Shown here piece by piece: positions 1-8,387 of a stretch of DNA of 64,000 bases. The position numbers and the translations under genes were made by a program. Under the pieces are notes generated by a model, which did not search any database, was not told the DNA's origin, and saw only the letters and a program-made list of their open reading frames with translations. Source of the stretch: Variovorax paradoxus (lineage in GTDB: Bacteria; Pseudomonadota; Gammaproteobacteria; Burkholderiales; Burkholderiaceae_C); NCBI RefSeq assembly GCF_022009635.1, contig NZ_CP091716.1, positions 6,345,501 through 6,409,500 of the forward strand. The letters run 5' to 3'. How positions within the stretch are numbered: the stretch's first letter is position 1; the number at the start of each line of letters is the position of its first letter.

Positions 1-938
1 AGGCCCTCGAGGCGGATGTCTTCCACCGCATGGCCGGCCGCGATGCGCGCGATCAGCGCGGGCGCGGTCGTCACCGCGGGATCGAAGTCCAGCACCAGCG
101 TCTGGCCGTCGCGCGAATGCACCCTGGCGCCCTCCACCTGCGCGGGCAGCGCCGCGTCCTGCGCGAAGTCGACCACCAGGCGGCGCTCGGCCATCACCTG
201 CGCGCGCAGCGCCTCCACCGGGCTGTCGGCCAGCACGCGGCCGTGGCCGATGATGATCACGCGCTGCGCCAGCGCCTCGATGTCGTGCATGTCGTGCGTG
301 GTCAGCAGCACGGTGGTGCCGCGCTCCCGGTTGGCGCGGCGCACGAAGTCGCGCACGGCCAGTTTCGACGGTGCGTCGAGGCCGATGGTCGGCTCGTCCA
401 GGAACAAGATGTCGGGCTCGTGCAGCAGCGCCGCGGCGATTTCCGCGCGCATGCGCTGGCCCAGCGAGAGTTGCCGCACCGGCTGGCCGAGCACGCGCTC
501 CAGGCTCAGCAGCGCCACCAGTTCGTCGCGTGTGCGGCGGTAGCGCGCGGGGTCCACGCGGTAGATGTCGCGCAGCAGGTCGAAGCCGTCGCCAACCGGG
601 AGGTCCCACCACAGCTGCGTGCGCTGGCCGAAGACCACGCCGATGCGCCCCACGTGCCGCTCGCGGTCGGCGAAGGGGTCGCGTCCATCGACTTCCACGC
701 GCCCGCCGTCGGCGCGCAGGATGCCGGCGAGGATCTTGATGGTGGTCGACTTGCCCGCGCCGTTGGGGCCTATGAAGCCCAGCAGCTCGCCGCGCTCGAG
801 CGAGAACGACACGCCCGACAGCGCCTCCACCGTGCGATGGCGGCGGTGCACGAGCCCGCGCAGCGCGCCCATCACGCCGGGGTCGCGCTCGGAGATGCGG
901 TAGGTCTTGAGGAGGTTGTCGACGAGGATGTGAGGCAT
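1..938 (-). CDS. ABC-2-type transporter ATP-binding protein (partial)
   Basis: ATPase subunit of an ABC-2 family exporter; the left window edge removes its C-terminus and stop. Reading the minus strand from the ATG at 936-938 gives Walker A GPNGAGKST (residues 57-65), the signature LSLGQ, Walker B ILFLDEP followed by TIGLD, and the switch histidine in TTHD. The N-terminal HRRHRTVEALSGVSF stretch is typical of ATPases that pair with ABC-2 permeases; the permease would be expected further left. It is divergent from the HAD gene, with 99 bases between the starts. The ATPase assignment is secure; the substrate is unknown. Confidence 0.9.
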   Translation of the reverse strand, partial: MPHILVDNLLKTYRISERDPGVMGALRGLVHRRHRTVEALSGVSFSLERGELLGFIGPNGAGKSTTIKILAGILRADGGRVEVDGRDPFADRERHVGRIGVVFGQRTQLWWDLPVGDGFDLLRDIYRVDPARYRRTRDELVALLSLERVLGQPVRQLSLGQRMRAEIAAALLHEPDILFLDEPTIGLDAPSKLAVRDFVRRANRERGTTVLLTTHDMHDIEALAQRVIIIGHGRVLADSPVEALRAQVMAERRLVVDFAQDAALPAQVEGARVHSRDGQTLVLDFDPAVTTAPALIARIAAGHAVEDIRLEG

Positions 939-1037
939 GAAGGGCGCCGCGCCGGGCTCGATGCGCGGCGGGGGCGGGATGCTACACGAAAAGCGCCGCT
1001 ACGATCACGCCTCTTTTTCTTCTCTTTCCAGCACGCC

Positions 1038-1871
1038 ATGTCCGCGCCGTCTTCCCTGCCCGCTTCGCCGAACCACCTGCTGCCGCTGACCCGTTGGGAG
1101 GCATCGGCGCGCGGCGCGCTGGTCGGCGTCTTCACGGACATCGACGACACGCTGACCAGCGAGGGCGCGATCACGCCGGACGCCTTGCAGGCGCTGGCGG
1201 ACCTCAAGGCCGCGGGCCTCGCGGTGGTTGCGATCACGGGCCGGCCCGTGGGTTGGAGCCTGCCGTTCGTCACCACCTGGCCGGTCGATGCCATCGTGGC
1301 CGAGAACGGCGCGGTGGCGCTGCTGCCCGCCGCCAGCGGACAGGTCGAGAAGCGCTACCAGCAGGATGCCGCGACACGCGCCGCCAACCTCGCGCGCATG
1401 CAGGCGGTGCTGGCGCGCATCGAACGCGAGATTCCGGGCGCCGCGCGCGCCACCGACTCGCCGGGCCGCGAGACCGACATCGCCATCGACCACAGCGAGT
1501 TCGTGCAACTCGACGACGCCACCGTCGCGCGGGTGGTGGCGCTGATGCGCGGCGAAGGCATGCACGCCACCGTGAGCAGCATCCACATCAACGGCTGGTA
1601 CGGCGACAACGACAAGCTCGAGGGCGCGCGCTGGATCGTGCGCGAGCTGTGGGACCGCATGCTCGACGACGAAATGAACCGCTGGGCCTACGTGGGCGAC
1701 TCCACCAACGACCAGCTGATGTTCCGCAGCTTCGCGCACAGCATCGGCGTGGCGAATGTGGCGCGCTTCGTGCCGCAGCTCGAACACCTGCCGCGCTACG
1801 TGACGCAGGGCGAGCGCGGCGCGGGGTTCGCCGAAGCTGCACGCGCGGTGCTGGCCGCGCGGCGCGCATAG
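1038..1871 (+). CDS. HAD-superfamily hydrolase (sugar-phosphatase type)
   Basis: A 277-residue cytosolic phosphatase of the HAD superfamily, class IIB (Cof/SPP/trehalose-phosphatase like). Motif I is FTDIDDTL with nucleophile D34 and acid/base D36; motif II lies in AITGRP; motif IV is VGDSTNDQLMF near the C-terminus. The ATG at 1038 is chosen because the family motif begins about 30 residues later and the longer upstream frame is antisense to the ABC gene. No clear Shine-Dalgarno is visible. HAD substrates cannot be read from sequence; a mannosyl- or sucrose-phosphate phosphatase-like role is possible. Confidence 0.87.
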   Translation: MSAPSSLPASPNHLLPLTRWEASARGALVGVFTDIDDTLTSEGAITPDALQALADLKAAGLAVVAITGRPVGWSLPFVTTWPVDAIVAENGAVALLPAASGQVEKRYQQDAATRAANLARMQAVLARIEREIPGAARATDSPGRETDIAIDHSEFVQLDDATVARVVALMRGEGMHATVSSIHINGWYGDNDKLEGARWIVRELWDRMLDDEMNRWAYVGDSTNDQLMFRSFAHSIGVANVARFVPQLEHLPRYVTQGERGAGFAEAARAVLAARRA

Positions 1872-1872
1872 C

Positions 1873-3123
1873 TCAGGCCCCGGGCGCTTTCCGCAGCGCC
1901 GCCCACTGGTTCCACACGCCGTAGACCGCAATCAGGAGCAGCACGGCGGCATAGCCTTCGACCGTTGCCAGAAGACCGAGCGGCTTGACAAGGAACCCCG
2001 CCAGCATCGCCGGCAGGCTGAACGCGAGATAGCTCACCACGAAGATCGCCGCGAACAGCTCGCCGCGTTCGTGCGACTGCGCCAGCGGCGCGAGCGTCTG
2101 CACCAGCGCCGAGAACGCACCGCCGAAGCCCACGCCCGCCACCGCGGTGCCGACGAAGAACAGCGCGAGCGAGCGCGTGGCCAGCGACGCCAGCAGCAGC
2201 ACCAGCCCGGCCGCGATGCTGGCCATGCCGACGATGGCGGGCCGCGGCGCGGCGAGGCGCCCCAGCAGCGTCGGCGCGATCGCTCCGACGCCCGACAGCA
2301 CCGCCACCGTGAGCCCGTTGACCACGCCGTTGTCGACGCCGAACACATGCAGCATCAGCGATGGCGCCAGCGACAGAAACAACCCACCGAGCGCCCACAC
2401 CGCAATGAACACCGGCAGGCCGCGCGCGAACTCGGCGCGGGCCCGCGCGGGGATCGACACACGCGGCACCAGCGAAGCCCATGCGCCGGGGCGACGCGTC
2501 ACCGTCTCGGGCATCCACAGCACCACCGCCGCGCCGAGCGCGAACACCACGGCCAGCACGCCGAAAACCAGCATCACGGGCTGGACAGAGAACTTCACCG
2601 CCATGCCCGTCAGCAGCGCGCCGAGCGCTAGGCCGGCCAGCGGCGACACGCTGGTGATCAACGCGCCCAGCCGCTTGCGCGATGCCGGCGCGGCCTCGAC
2701 CACCGCCGCGCTCAACGCGCCGCTCGCGACACCCGTGGCGATGCCCTGCACCACCCGCGCGACGATCAGCCCGCCGATGTCCTGCGCCAGCAGGAAGAGC
2801 CCCATCGCCACGGCCTGCAGCGCCAGCGCTCCCAGCACCACCGGGCGCCGCCCGATGTGGTCGGACAGCGAGCCCGCCACCAGCAGCGAGATCAGCAGCG
2901 CAATCGCGTAGATCGCGAAGGCCACGGTGAGCAAGGACGACGAGAAGTGCCAGGCGTGCTGGAACACCACGAACAGCGGCGATGGCGCGGCCGCCGCGAA
3001 GAAAAAGCCGAACAACACGGCGGCCAGCAAGGGAAACGCCACGCTCGCCGGCAACCGCCGGGGCTTGGCGCGGGCAGAGATGTCGGCGGTGGCGACGGCC
3101 AGTTCAGGGCAGGTGGATGGCAT
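1873..3123 (-). CDS. MFS transporter (drug-efflux-like)
   Basis: A 416-residue major facilitator protein with about 12 hydrophobic segments starting near residue 28. The loop 2-3 signature appears as GSLSDHIGRRPVV around residue 85. It is most like 12-TM proton antiporters exporting small molecules. It is convergent with the HAD gene, with one base between the stops, and divergent from the TetR gene, which is the usual layout of a repressor-controlled efflux pump. The substrate is not deducible. Expression is probably controlled by the palindromes in the 88-base gap. Confidence 0.88.
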   Translation of the reverse strand: MPSTCPELAVATADISARAKPRRLPASVAFPLLAAVLFGFFFAAAAPSPLFVVFQHAWHFSSSLLTVAFAIYAIALLISLLVAGSLSDHIGRRPVVLGALALQAVAMGLFLLAQDIGGLIVARVVQGIATGVASGALSAAVVEAAPASRKRLGALITSVSPLAGLALGALLTGMAVKFSVQPVMLVFGVLAVVFALGAAVVLWMPETVTRRPGAWASLVPRVSIPARARAEFARGLPVFIAVWALGGLFLSLAPSLMLHVFGVDNGVVNGLTVAVLSGVGAIAPTLLGRLAAPRPAIVGMASIAAGLVLLLASLATRSLALFFVGTAVAGVGFGGAFSALVQTLAPLAQSHERGELFAAIFVVSYLAFSLPAMLAGFLVKPLGLLATVEGYAAVLLLIAVYGVWNQWAALRKAPGA

Positions 3124-3137
3124 GTCGAATCCTTAAT

Positions 3138-3151
3138 GCAACTTTTTTTGC
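3138..3151. promoter_or_regulatory. Candidate TetR operator, copy 1 (GCAA-N6-TTGC)
   Basis: The 14-base inverted repeat GCAACTTTTTTTGC lies 14 bases upstream of the MFS start codon. It has the same length and ends as the better palindrome 46 bases away (GCAAATATCTTTGC). Two like-spaced copies between divergent genes suggest binding by the TetR protein; this is inference. Confidence 0.5.
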
Positions 3152-3180
3152 TTTTGTGATTCTAGACCTGGGAATCCTCT

Positions 3181-3200
3181 AAAGCAAATATCTTTGCGTT
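3181..3200. promoter_or_regulatory. Candidate TetR operator, copy 2 (20-bp palindrome)
   Basis: AAAGCAAATATCTTTGCGTT is a 20-base palindrome with one mismatched pair, centred 11-30 bases upstream of the tetR start. Its position would block transcription of tetR and, together with copy 1, of the MFS gene. The palindrome is seen directly; the assignment to the adjacent regulator is inferred. Confidence 0.6.
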
Positions 3201-3211
3201 AAAGTCCGGAC

Positions 3212-3781
3212 ATGAACGACATCACCCTTCCCAACAAGCGTCCCGGTGGCCGCAGCGCGCAGGTGCAGGCGCTGGTGCGCACCGCGCTGGAAGAACTGGT
3301 GGCCGAGCAGGGCCGCGAGCGCGTCACCGTGCCGGCCGTGGCCGAGCGCGCCGGCGTCAGCGCGTCGAGCATCTACCGCCGCTGGGGCGACCTGCAGGGG
3401 CTGCTGGCCGAGACGGCCACCCACCGCCTGGACCCGAACCGCCCGCTGCCGAACACCGGCACCCTGCGCCAAGACCTGGAAGCCTGGGCGCGCGAACTCA
3501 TCGGGCACCTGGCCAAGCCGTGCAATACCTCGTTGCTGAAAGCCGCGGCCGCGCTGGCCAACGGCGATTCGGACACCGACTGCCTGCGCAACCGCCGCAA
3601 GGAAGCGCTGGCGCTGGTCGAGCAGGCACACGCACGCGGCGAGCGCGCGCCCGAGCCGCAGCAGGTGATCGATCACCTGATCGCGCCGATCGTGTTCCGG
3701 CTGGTGTTCGGGGGCGATCCGGTGAAGCCGGAATTGGCGGGGCGGCTGGTGGACGAGCTGTTCGCGCTCAGTTCGTCTTGA
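3212..3781 (+). CDS. TetR/AcrR family transcriptional regulator
   Basis: A 189-residue repressor-type protein. Residues about 14-65 form the TetR helix-turn-helix (VTVPAVAERAGVSASSIYRRWG, split here only for naming: AVAERAGVS then SIYRRWG). The rest is a helical ligand-binding domain with C-terminal TetR_C-like character. It probably represses the divergent MFS exporter until a ligand binds. Its last codons overlap the 3' end of the convergent Bug receptor gene by 14 bases. The ligand is unknown. Confidence 0.88.
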   Translation: MNDITLPNKRPGGRSAQVQALVRTALEELVAEQGRERVTVPAVAERAGVSASSIYRRWGDLQGLLAETATHRLDPNRPLPNTGTLRQDLEAWARELIGHLAKPCNTSLLKAAAALANGDSDTDCLRNRRKEALALVEQAHARGERAPEPQQVIDHLIAPIVFRLVFGGDPVKPELAGRLVDELFALSSS

Positions 3782-4751
3782 CTTCCTTCGCCAGCCCCAG
3801 TTTCTCGATCACCACCTTCTCCCGCACCACCGTGTCCTGCGCGAACTTGGTGTAGGTGGCCGAGCTCATGTAGTTCGGCAGCATGTCGTAGCGGCCCAGC
3901 GCGGCCACGTAGCTGGGTTCTTCCATCGCCTGCTTGAAGGCGTCATGCAGCTTCTTCACCACCTCGGGCGGCGTGCCCTTGGGCGCGCCGATGCCGAAGG
4001 GCGAGTTCTGCACCACGTCGTAGCCCAGCTCCTTCAGCGTGGGCGCGTCGGGGAACTTGGCCAGGCGCTTGTCGCCCCAGGTGTTGAGCACGCGCAGCTT
4101 GCCGGCCTCGACCTGCGGCGCGAAGCCGGTGCTGTCGGCGGCGGCCATCAGCTGGCCGCTGACCACCGCGAGCATCAGGTCGGCGCTGCCCTTGTAGGGC
4201 ACGTGCTGCAGTTCGATGCCGGCCTTCTGCGCGACGATCTCGGTGGTCAGGTGCGGGCTGGTCAGCGTGCCGGTCGAACCGTAGGTGAGCTTCCCGGGGT
4301 TGGCCTTGGCGTAGGCGACGAAGTCGGCCCAGGTCTTGAACGGACTGTCGGCCGGCACCACGATGCCGAAGGCATAGCCGGTGACGTTCAGCACGTACGT
4401 GATGTCCTTCAGCGGGTCCCAGTTGATCTTGGTGGTGTAGCCCAGGCGGAACACGCCCAGCGGGATCTGCGCGACGGTGTAGCCGTCGGGCTGCGCGGTC
4501 TGCAGCGCCTGCGCGGGCAGCGTGCCGCCGGCGCCGGGCTTGTTGTCGATGATCACCGGCTGGCCGAGGATCTTGCTCGCGTTGTCGGCGAGCTGGCGCA
4601 TGGTGATGTCGGTCGGGCCGCCCGCCGGGAAGGCGATGACCAGCTTGACCGGCTTGGTGGGAAAGCCCTGCGCGAAAGCCGCCAGGGGAGAGGCGAGGCC
4701 GCACGCGGCAACGAGCGAGGCGGCACTGAGAAAAGTGGAGCGGCGGAGCAT
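3768..4751 (-). CDS. Bug-family (TTT) periplasmic solute receptor
   Basis: A 327-residue extracytoplasmic binding protein of the Bug family, which is greatly expanded in Bordetella and Comamonadaceae. It has an N-terminal signal peptide ending about AFAQG (residues 24-29). Family landmarks are FPTKPVKLVIAFPAGGPTD, VDN-type IIDNKPGAGG, and the FGIGAPKGTP hinge region. No TctA/TctB membrane genes are nearby, so it is an orphan receptor. It lies 142 bases downstream of the acetylpolyamine deacetylase gene on the same strand and may share its function. Ligands of Bug proteins are usually carboxylates or amino acids. Confidence 0.9.
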   Translation of the reverse strand: MLRRSTFLSAASLVAACGLASPLAAFAQGFPTKPVKLVIAFPAGGPTDITMRQLADNASKILGQPVIIDNKPGAGGTLPAQALQTAQPDGYTVAQIPLGVFRLGYTTKINWDPLKDITYVLNVTGYAFGIVVPADSPFKTWADFVAYAKANPGKLTYGSTGTLTSPHLTTEIVAQKAGIELQHVPYKGSADLMLAVVSGQLMAAADSTGFAPQVEAGKLRVLNTWGDKRLAKFPDAPTLKELGYDVVQNSPFGIGAPKGTPPEVVKKLHDAFKQAMEEPSYVAALGRYDMLPNYMSSATYTKFAQDTVVREKVVIEKLGLAKEVKTN

Positions 4752-4893
4752 GGCTGACTGGATCCTGACTTGGAAAAGCGCCGATTGGGCCCCGCCAGGT
4801 CTGCGAAGGCAATCGGGACTGCCCTGATTTCCCGCGCGCCGAGGGGAGATTCGGGCGATCCGAGTCGCCTGCGCGTCAGCCAGCCAGCGGCGG

Positions 4894-5934
4894 CTACGCC
4901 TGCTCGAAGCCTTCGAGCACGTTCACCGCGTTCACGCCCACTTCAGCCACCGCATAACCGCCCTCGAACACGAACACCGTCGGCAGCCCGGCGCGCGCCA
5001 GGTCTTCGCCCATGCGCAGGTAGTCGTCGCTCTTGAGCTTGAAGCCCGAGATCGGGTCGCCCTCGAAGGTGTCGACACCGAGCGAGACCACCAGCGCGCC
5101 GGCCTTCACCTCGGCGATGCGTGCCAGCGCGGTCTTCAGCGCCGCGCGCCATGTCGGAAAGTCCGTGCCGCGCGACAGCGGCAGGTTGTGGTTGAAGCCC
5201 TCGCCCCTGCCCGCGCCGCGTTCGTCGGCGTGGCCCAGGTAGTAGGGGTAGTCGGTCAGCGGGTCGCCGTGCAGGCTCGCGAAGTGCACGTCGTCGCGCT
5301 CGTAGAAGATGGCCTGCGTGCCGTTGCCGTGGTGGTAGTCCACGTCGAGCACCGCCACGCGCTCCACGCCCGCATCGCGCAGTGCCTGCGCGGCGACGGC
5401 GGCGTTGTTGACGAAGCAGTAGCCGCCGAAGAAATCGGCGCCCGCATGGTGGCCCGGCGGCCGCGTGAGAGCAAAGGCCGCGCGCTGCCCGCCGATGACG
5501 CGTTGCGCCGCCGTCCACGCGCAGGCGGCACCATGCCGCGCCGCCGACCAGCTGCCCGCCATCAGCGGCGTGCCGGCGTCGAAAGAGAACAGCCCCATGC
5601 GCGCAGGGAAGCTCTTGGGCAGCACGTCGGTGCGCATGCCGCGCGTGGGCCAGTACGACGGCAGCGCGTCGCGCGACACGTTGGACGGGTCCAGCGCCAC
5701 CCACTCGTCCCATGCATGCGCGATGAAGTCCAGGTAGCGCGGCGCGTGCACCCTGGCCAGCAGCGCTTCGTCGAAGGCATCTGGCGCCTGCAGCCTGCCG
5801 ACGCCGCGGCGCTCCAGTTCATGCCTCACATGGTCGACGCGGGCGGGCACCTCGAAGCACGGCACGAGCTCGCCGCGGAACATCTCGACTTTGCCCTGGT
5901 GAAGAACGTGCTGGTCGTTGTAGATGGTGAGCAT
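4894..5934 (-). CDS. Acetylpolyamine-type amidohydrolase (histone-deacetylase fold)
   Basis: A 346-residue zinc-dependent deacetylase of the arginase/HDAC superfamily that releases acetate from acetylated amines. Visible catalytic elements are RPPGHHAG (general-base pair H162/H163), DVDYHHGNG (zinc ligands D199 and H201), the third ligand D288 in GVDTFEGDP, and the transition-state tyrosine Y327 in EGGY. The family includes Mycoplana ramosa acetylpolyamine amidohydrolase, with which length and N-terminus agree. The gene starts 36 bases after the ornithine cyclodeaminase stop, so the two are probably cotranscribed. Substrate preference among acetylpolyamines and related amides is inferred. Confidence 0.9.
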   Translation of the reverse strand: MLTIYNDQHVLHQGKVEMFRGELVPCFEVPARVDHVRHELERRGVGRLQAPDAFDEALLARVHAPRYLDFIAHAWDEWVALDPSNVSRDALPSYWPTRGMRTDVLPKSFPARMGLFSFDAGTPLMAGSWSAARHGAACAWTAAQRVIGGQRAAFALTRPPGHHAGADFFGGYCFVNNAAVAAQALRDAGVERVAVLDVDYHHGNGTQAIFYERDDVHFASLHGDPLTDYPYYLGHADERGAGRGEGFNHNLPLSRGTDFPTWRAALKTALARIAEVKAGALVVSLGVDTFEGDPISGFKLKSDDYLRMGEDLARAGLPTVFVFEGGYAVAEVGVNAVNVLEGFEQA

Positions 5935-5970
5935 GGACAGGAACAGGAGCGGCAGTGGCGAAGCCGCCCA

Positions 5971-7020
5971 TCATGCCGCACGCCGCAGCACCGCCCGGCG
6001 CCGGCCGGAGGCCGTGAGGCCGAACAGGTCCTTCGGGTCGTCGAGTTCGGGCACCAGCGCGATCTGCTGGCCGATGCCGCGTTCGGTGGCGATGCGCTGG
6101 ATGTAGCGCAGCGCCGTGTAGTCCTCCAGCGCGAAGCCGACCGAATCGAACAGCGTGACCTGCGCCGGGCTCTCGCGGCCGGGCACTTCGCCCAGCAGCA
6201 CGCGCCACAGCTCGTGCACCGGAAAGTCGGCCGCCACCTGCTGGATCTCGCCTTCGACGCGGGTCTGCGGCTCGTATTCGACGAACACGCGCGCCTTGCG
6301 CAGCACGTCGGGGTGCAGCTCGGTCTTGCCGGGCGAGTCGCCGCCCACGGCATTGATGTGCATGCCGGGCTCGATCATGTCGGGCGTGAGCACGGTCGCG
6401 CGGCCCTGGTAGGCGGTGACGGTGGTGACGATGTCGGCGCCGCGCACCGCGTCGGCCACGGAGCGCGCGCGCACGATGTCCAGCAGCGTGCAGGCCGACA
6501 GGTGGCGCACCAGCTTGTCGGTGGCGTGCGGGTCGGTGTCGAACACGCGCACTTCCTCGATGCCCAGCAGCGCATGGAAGGCCAGCGCCTGGAACTCGCT
6601 CTGCGAGCCGTTGCCGATCAGCGCGAGGCTGCGCGAATCGGGCCGCGCCAGCGCCTTCGCGGCCATTGCGGATGTGGCGGCCGTGCGCAGCGCGGTGGTG
6701 AACGTGAGCTCCGACAGCAGCACGGGGTAGCCCGTGTCCACTTCGGCCAGCACGCCGAAGGCCATGACCGTGGGCAGCCCGACCTGCGTGTTGTGCGGAT
6801 GCCCGTTGACGTACTTGAAGGCGTAGGCGCCGTCGTCGGCCACCGGCATCAGCTCGATCACGCCGAGGTGCGAATGGCTGGCCACGCGCGCCTTCTTGTC
6901 GAACTCCCGCCACCGGAGGAAGTCGTCTCGCAATGCGTCGGCCAGGGCCTCGAGGAATTGCGGAACGCCGGTCTCGTCCACCAGGCGAACGAGGCTGTGA
7001 ACATCGATGAAGCGGGTCAT
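5971..7020 (-). CDS. ocd: Ornithine cyclodeaminase
   Basis: A 349-residue NAD-dependent enzyme of the OCD/mu-crystallin family converting L-ornithine to L-proline and ammonia. K69 (in AFKYVNGHP) and D228 (in NAVGGDSPGK) fall at the same numbers as the catalytic residues reported for the Pseudomonas putida enzyme. The nucleotide fold begins at LALIGNGSQ near residue 132. I chose the ATG at 7018-7020, not the longer frame to 7140, because AAGGAG lies eight bases upstream and family alignment starts here. Its neighbours are deacylating enzymes that could supply ornithine or related amines. Confidence 0.92.
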   Translation of the reverse strand: MTRFIDVHSLVRLVDETGVPQFLEALADALRDDFLRWREFDKKARVASHSHLGVIELMPVADDGAYAFKYVNGHPHNTQVGLPTVMAFGVLAEVDTGYPVLLSELTFTTALRTAATSAMAAKALARPDSRSLALIGNGSQSEFQALAFHALLGIEEVRVFDTDPHATDKLVRHLSACTLLDIVRARSVADAVRGADIVTTVTAYQGRATVLTPDMIEPGMHINAVGGDSPGKTELHPDVLRKARVFVEYEPQTRVEGEIQQVAADFPVHELWRVLLGEVPGRESPAQVTLFDSVGFALEDYTALRYIQRIATERGIGQQIALVPELDDPKDLFGLTASGRRRAVLRRAA

Positions 7021-7163
7021 GACATGGCTCCTTGCGTGGCCCACGGCACGGCGCTTCACCCCTTCACATGGTCTCCACCATGGCTGATTCAGGATGCGCC
7101 TGCGCCAAGGGTTGAAGCCATTGTGCGCCGGTTTCGACAACCTTGGCGAGACCCTCTAAAGGC

Positions 7164-8387
7164 CTATGCGTTCAGGTGGAAGGGCGCGTTCGCGAACAGC
7201 TGCACGCCATGCAGCAGCGCGTCTTCGTCGAAGTCGAAATGCGGATGGTGATGCGGATGCACGATGCCCTTGGCCGCGCTGCGCGCACCCACGAACACAT
7301 AGGCGCCCGGCGCATGCTTCAGGAAGGCGCTGAAGTCCTCGCTGTTCGGCAGGGGCCGGATCGGCTGCAGCGCCGCCGTCGCAATGCCCTGCCGCACCAC
7401 CGCGCGCATGCGCTCGGCCACGGCCGGGTCATTGACCACCGGGCTGTAGCCGCGGATGTATTCCAGCTCGCAGGTAGCGCCGTGCGCCGCGGCCACGCCA
7501 TTGGCGATGCGCTCCACCAGCGCGGGCACGCCGGCGCGCACCTGGTCGCTGAAGCAGCGCACCGAGCCCCACAGCTCCACTGCATCGGGGATCACGTTGA
7601 AGGCGCTGCCGCCGTCGAAGCGGGTGACCGACAGAATCAGCGCCTCGTGCGGATCGGTGTTGCGCGAGACCACGGCCTGCAGGTTGCCGACGATCTGCGC
7701 GCCGATCATGATCGGGTCGATGCAGCGGTCGGGGTTGGCCGCATGGCCGCCGCGCCCGCGCAGGCGCAGCACGAAGCGGTCGGAACTGGCCAGCGCCGGG
7801 CCGTCGAGCACCGCGATGCTGCCGGTGTCCAGCGTCGACATGACGTGCGCCGAAATCACCTGGTCGACGCCCTGCATCACGCCCGCGTCCACCATCTGCT
7901 GCGCGCCGCCCGGATGCTGCTCCTCCGCATGTTGGAAGAAGAAGCGCACCTCGCCCGGCACCTGCGCGCGCAGGCCGGCCAGGATGCGCGCCGCGCCGAG
8001 CAGCATCGCCGCGTGGCCGTCATGGCCGCAGGCGTGCATGACGTTGGCGTTGCCCGAGGCGTAGTCGCAGCTCTTCTGGTCCTGCAGCGGCAGCGCATCG
8101 ATGTCGGCGCGCATCGCCAACGTGCGCCCTTGCCTGCCGCCGGCCAGCCGCGCGAGCAGGCTGGTGGGCGTGGGGCGGCTCACCTCGATGCCGTCGATGG
8201 CCGCGAGCTCGCGTTCGAGGAAATTGGCGGTGTCCACCTCCTTGAACGACAGCTCGGGGTGGCGGTGCATATGGCGCCGCCATGCCACGACCTCGGCATG
8301 CTGGCGCTGCGATTGCGCATCGACGGTTTCGGCGATGGCGGAAAGCGAAAGGGGCGTGCTGGATGCGTTCATGGTTCTGTCGCTCAT
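7164..8387 (-). CDS. M20D amidohydrolase (N-acyl-amino-acid / hippurate type)
   Basis: A 407-residue metallo-amidohydrolase of the M20D group that cleaves N-acylated amino acids. Landmarks are HMHRHPELSF (39-48), the metal site HACGHDGH (C120, H122), FQHAEEQHPGG (E155/E156) and a dimerisation domain around RGRGGHAA. No signal peptide is present, so it is cytosolic. Its start overlaps the Bug receptor stop by four bases (ATGA), implying translational coupling: uptake followed by deacylation. An internal ATG five codons in is an alternative start. Substrate could be N-acetylornithine or another N-acyl amino acid; this is not provable here. Confidence 0.9.
   Translation of the reverse strand: MSDRTMNASSTPLSLSAIAETVDAQSQRQHAEVVAWRRHMHRHPELSFKEVDTANFLERELAAIDGIEVSRPTPTSLLARLAGGRQGRTLAMRADIDALPLQDQKSCDYASGNANVMHACGHDGHAAMLLGAARILAGLRAQVPGEVRFFFQHAEEQHPGGAQQMVDAGVMQGVDQVISAHVMSTLDTGSIAVLDGPALASSDRFVLRLRGRGGHAANPDRCIDPIMIGAQIVGNLQAVVSRNTDPHEALILSVTRFDGGSAFNVIPDAVELWGSVRCFSDQVRAGVPALVERIANGVAAAHGATCELEYIRGYSPVVNDPAVAERMRAVVRQGIATAALQPIRPLPNSEDFSAFLKHAPGAYVFVGARSAAKGIVHPHHHPHFDFDEDALLHGVQLFANAPFHLNA

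Noticed and set aside
30..1037. N-terminal extension of the HAD gene
   Set aside because: It is antisense to the ABC ATPase gene, and the HAD fold begins just after 1038.
7021..7140. Longer start for ornithine cyclodeaminase
   Set aside because: The extra 40 residues have no family match, and a good ribosome site (AAGGAG) precedes the ATG at 7018-7020.
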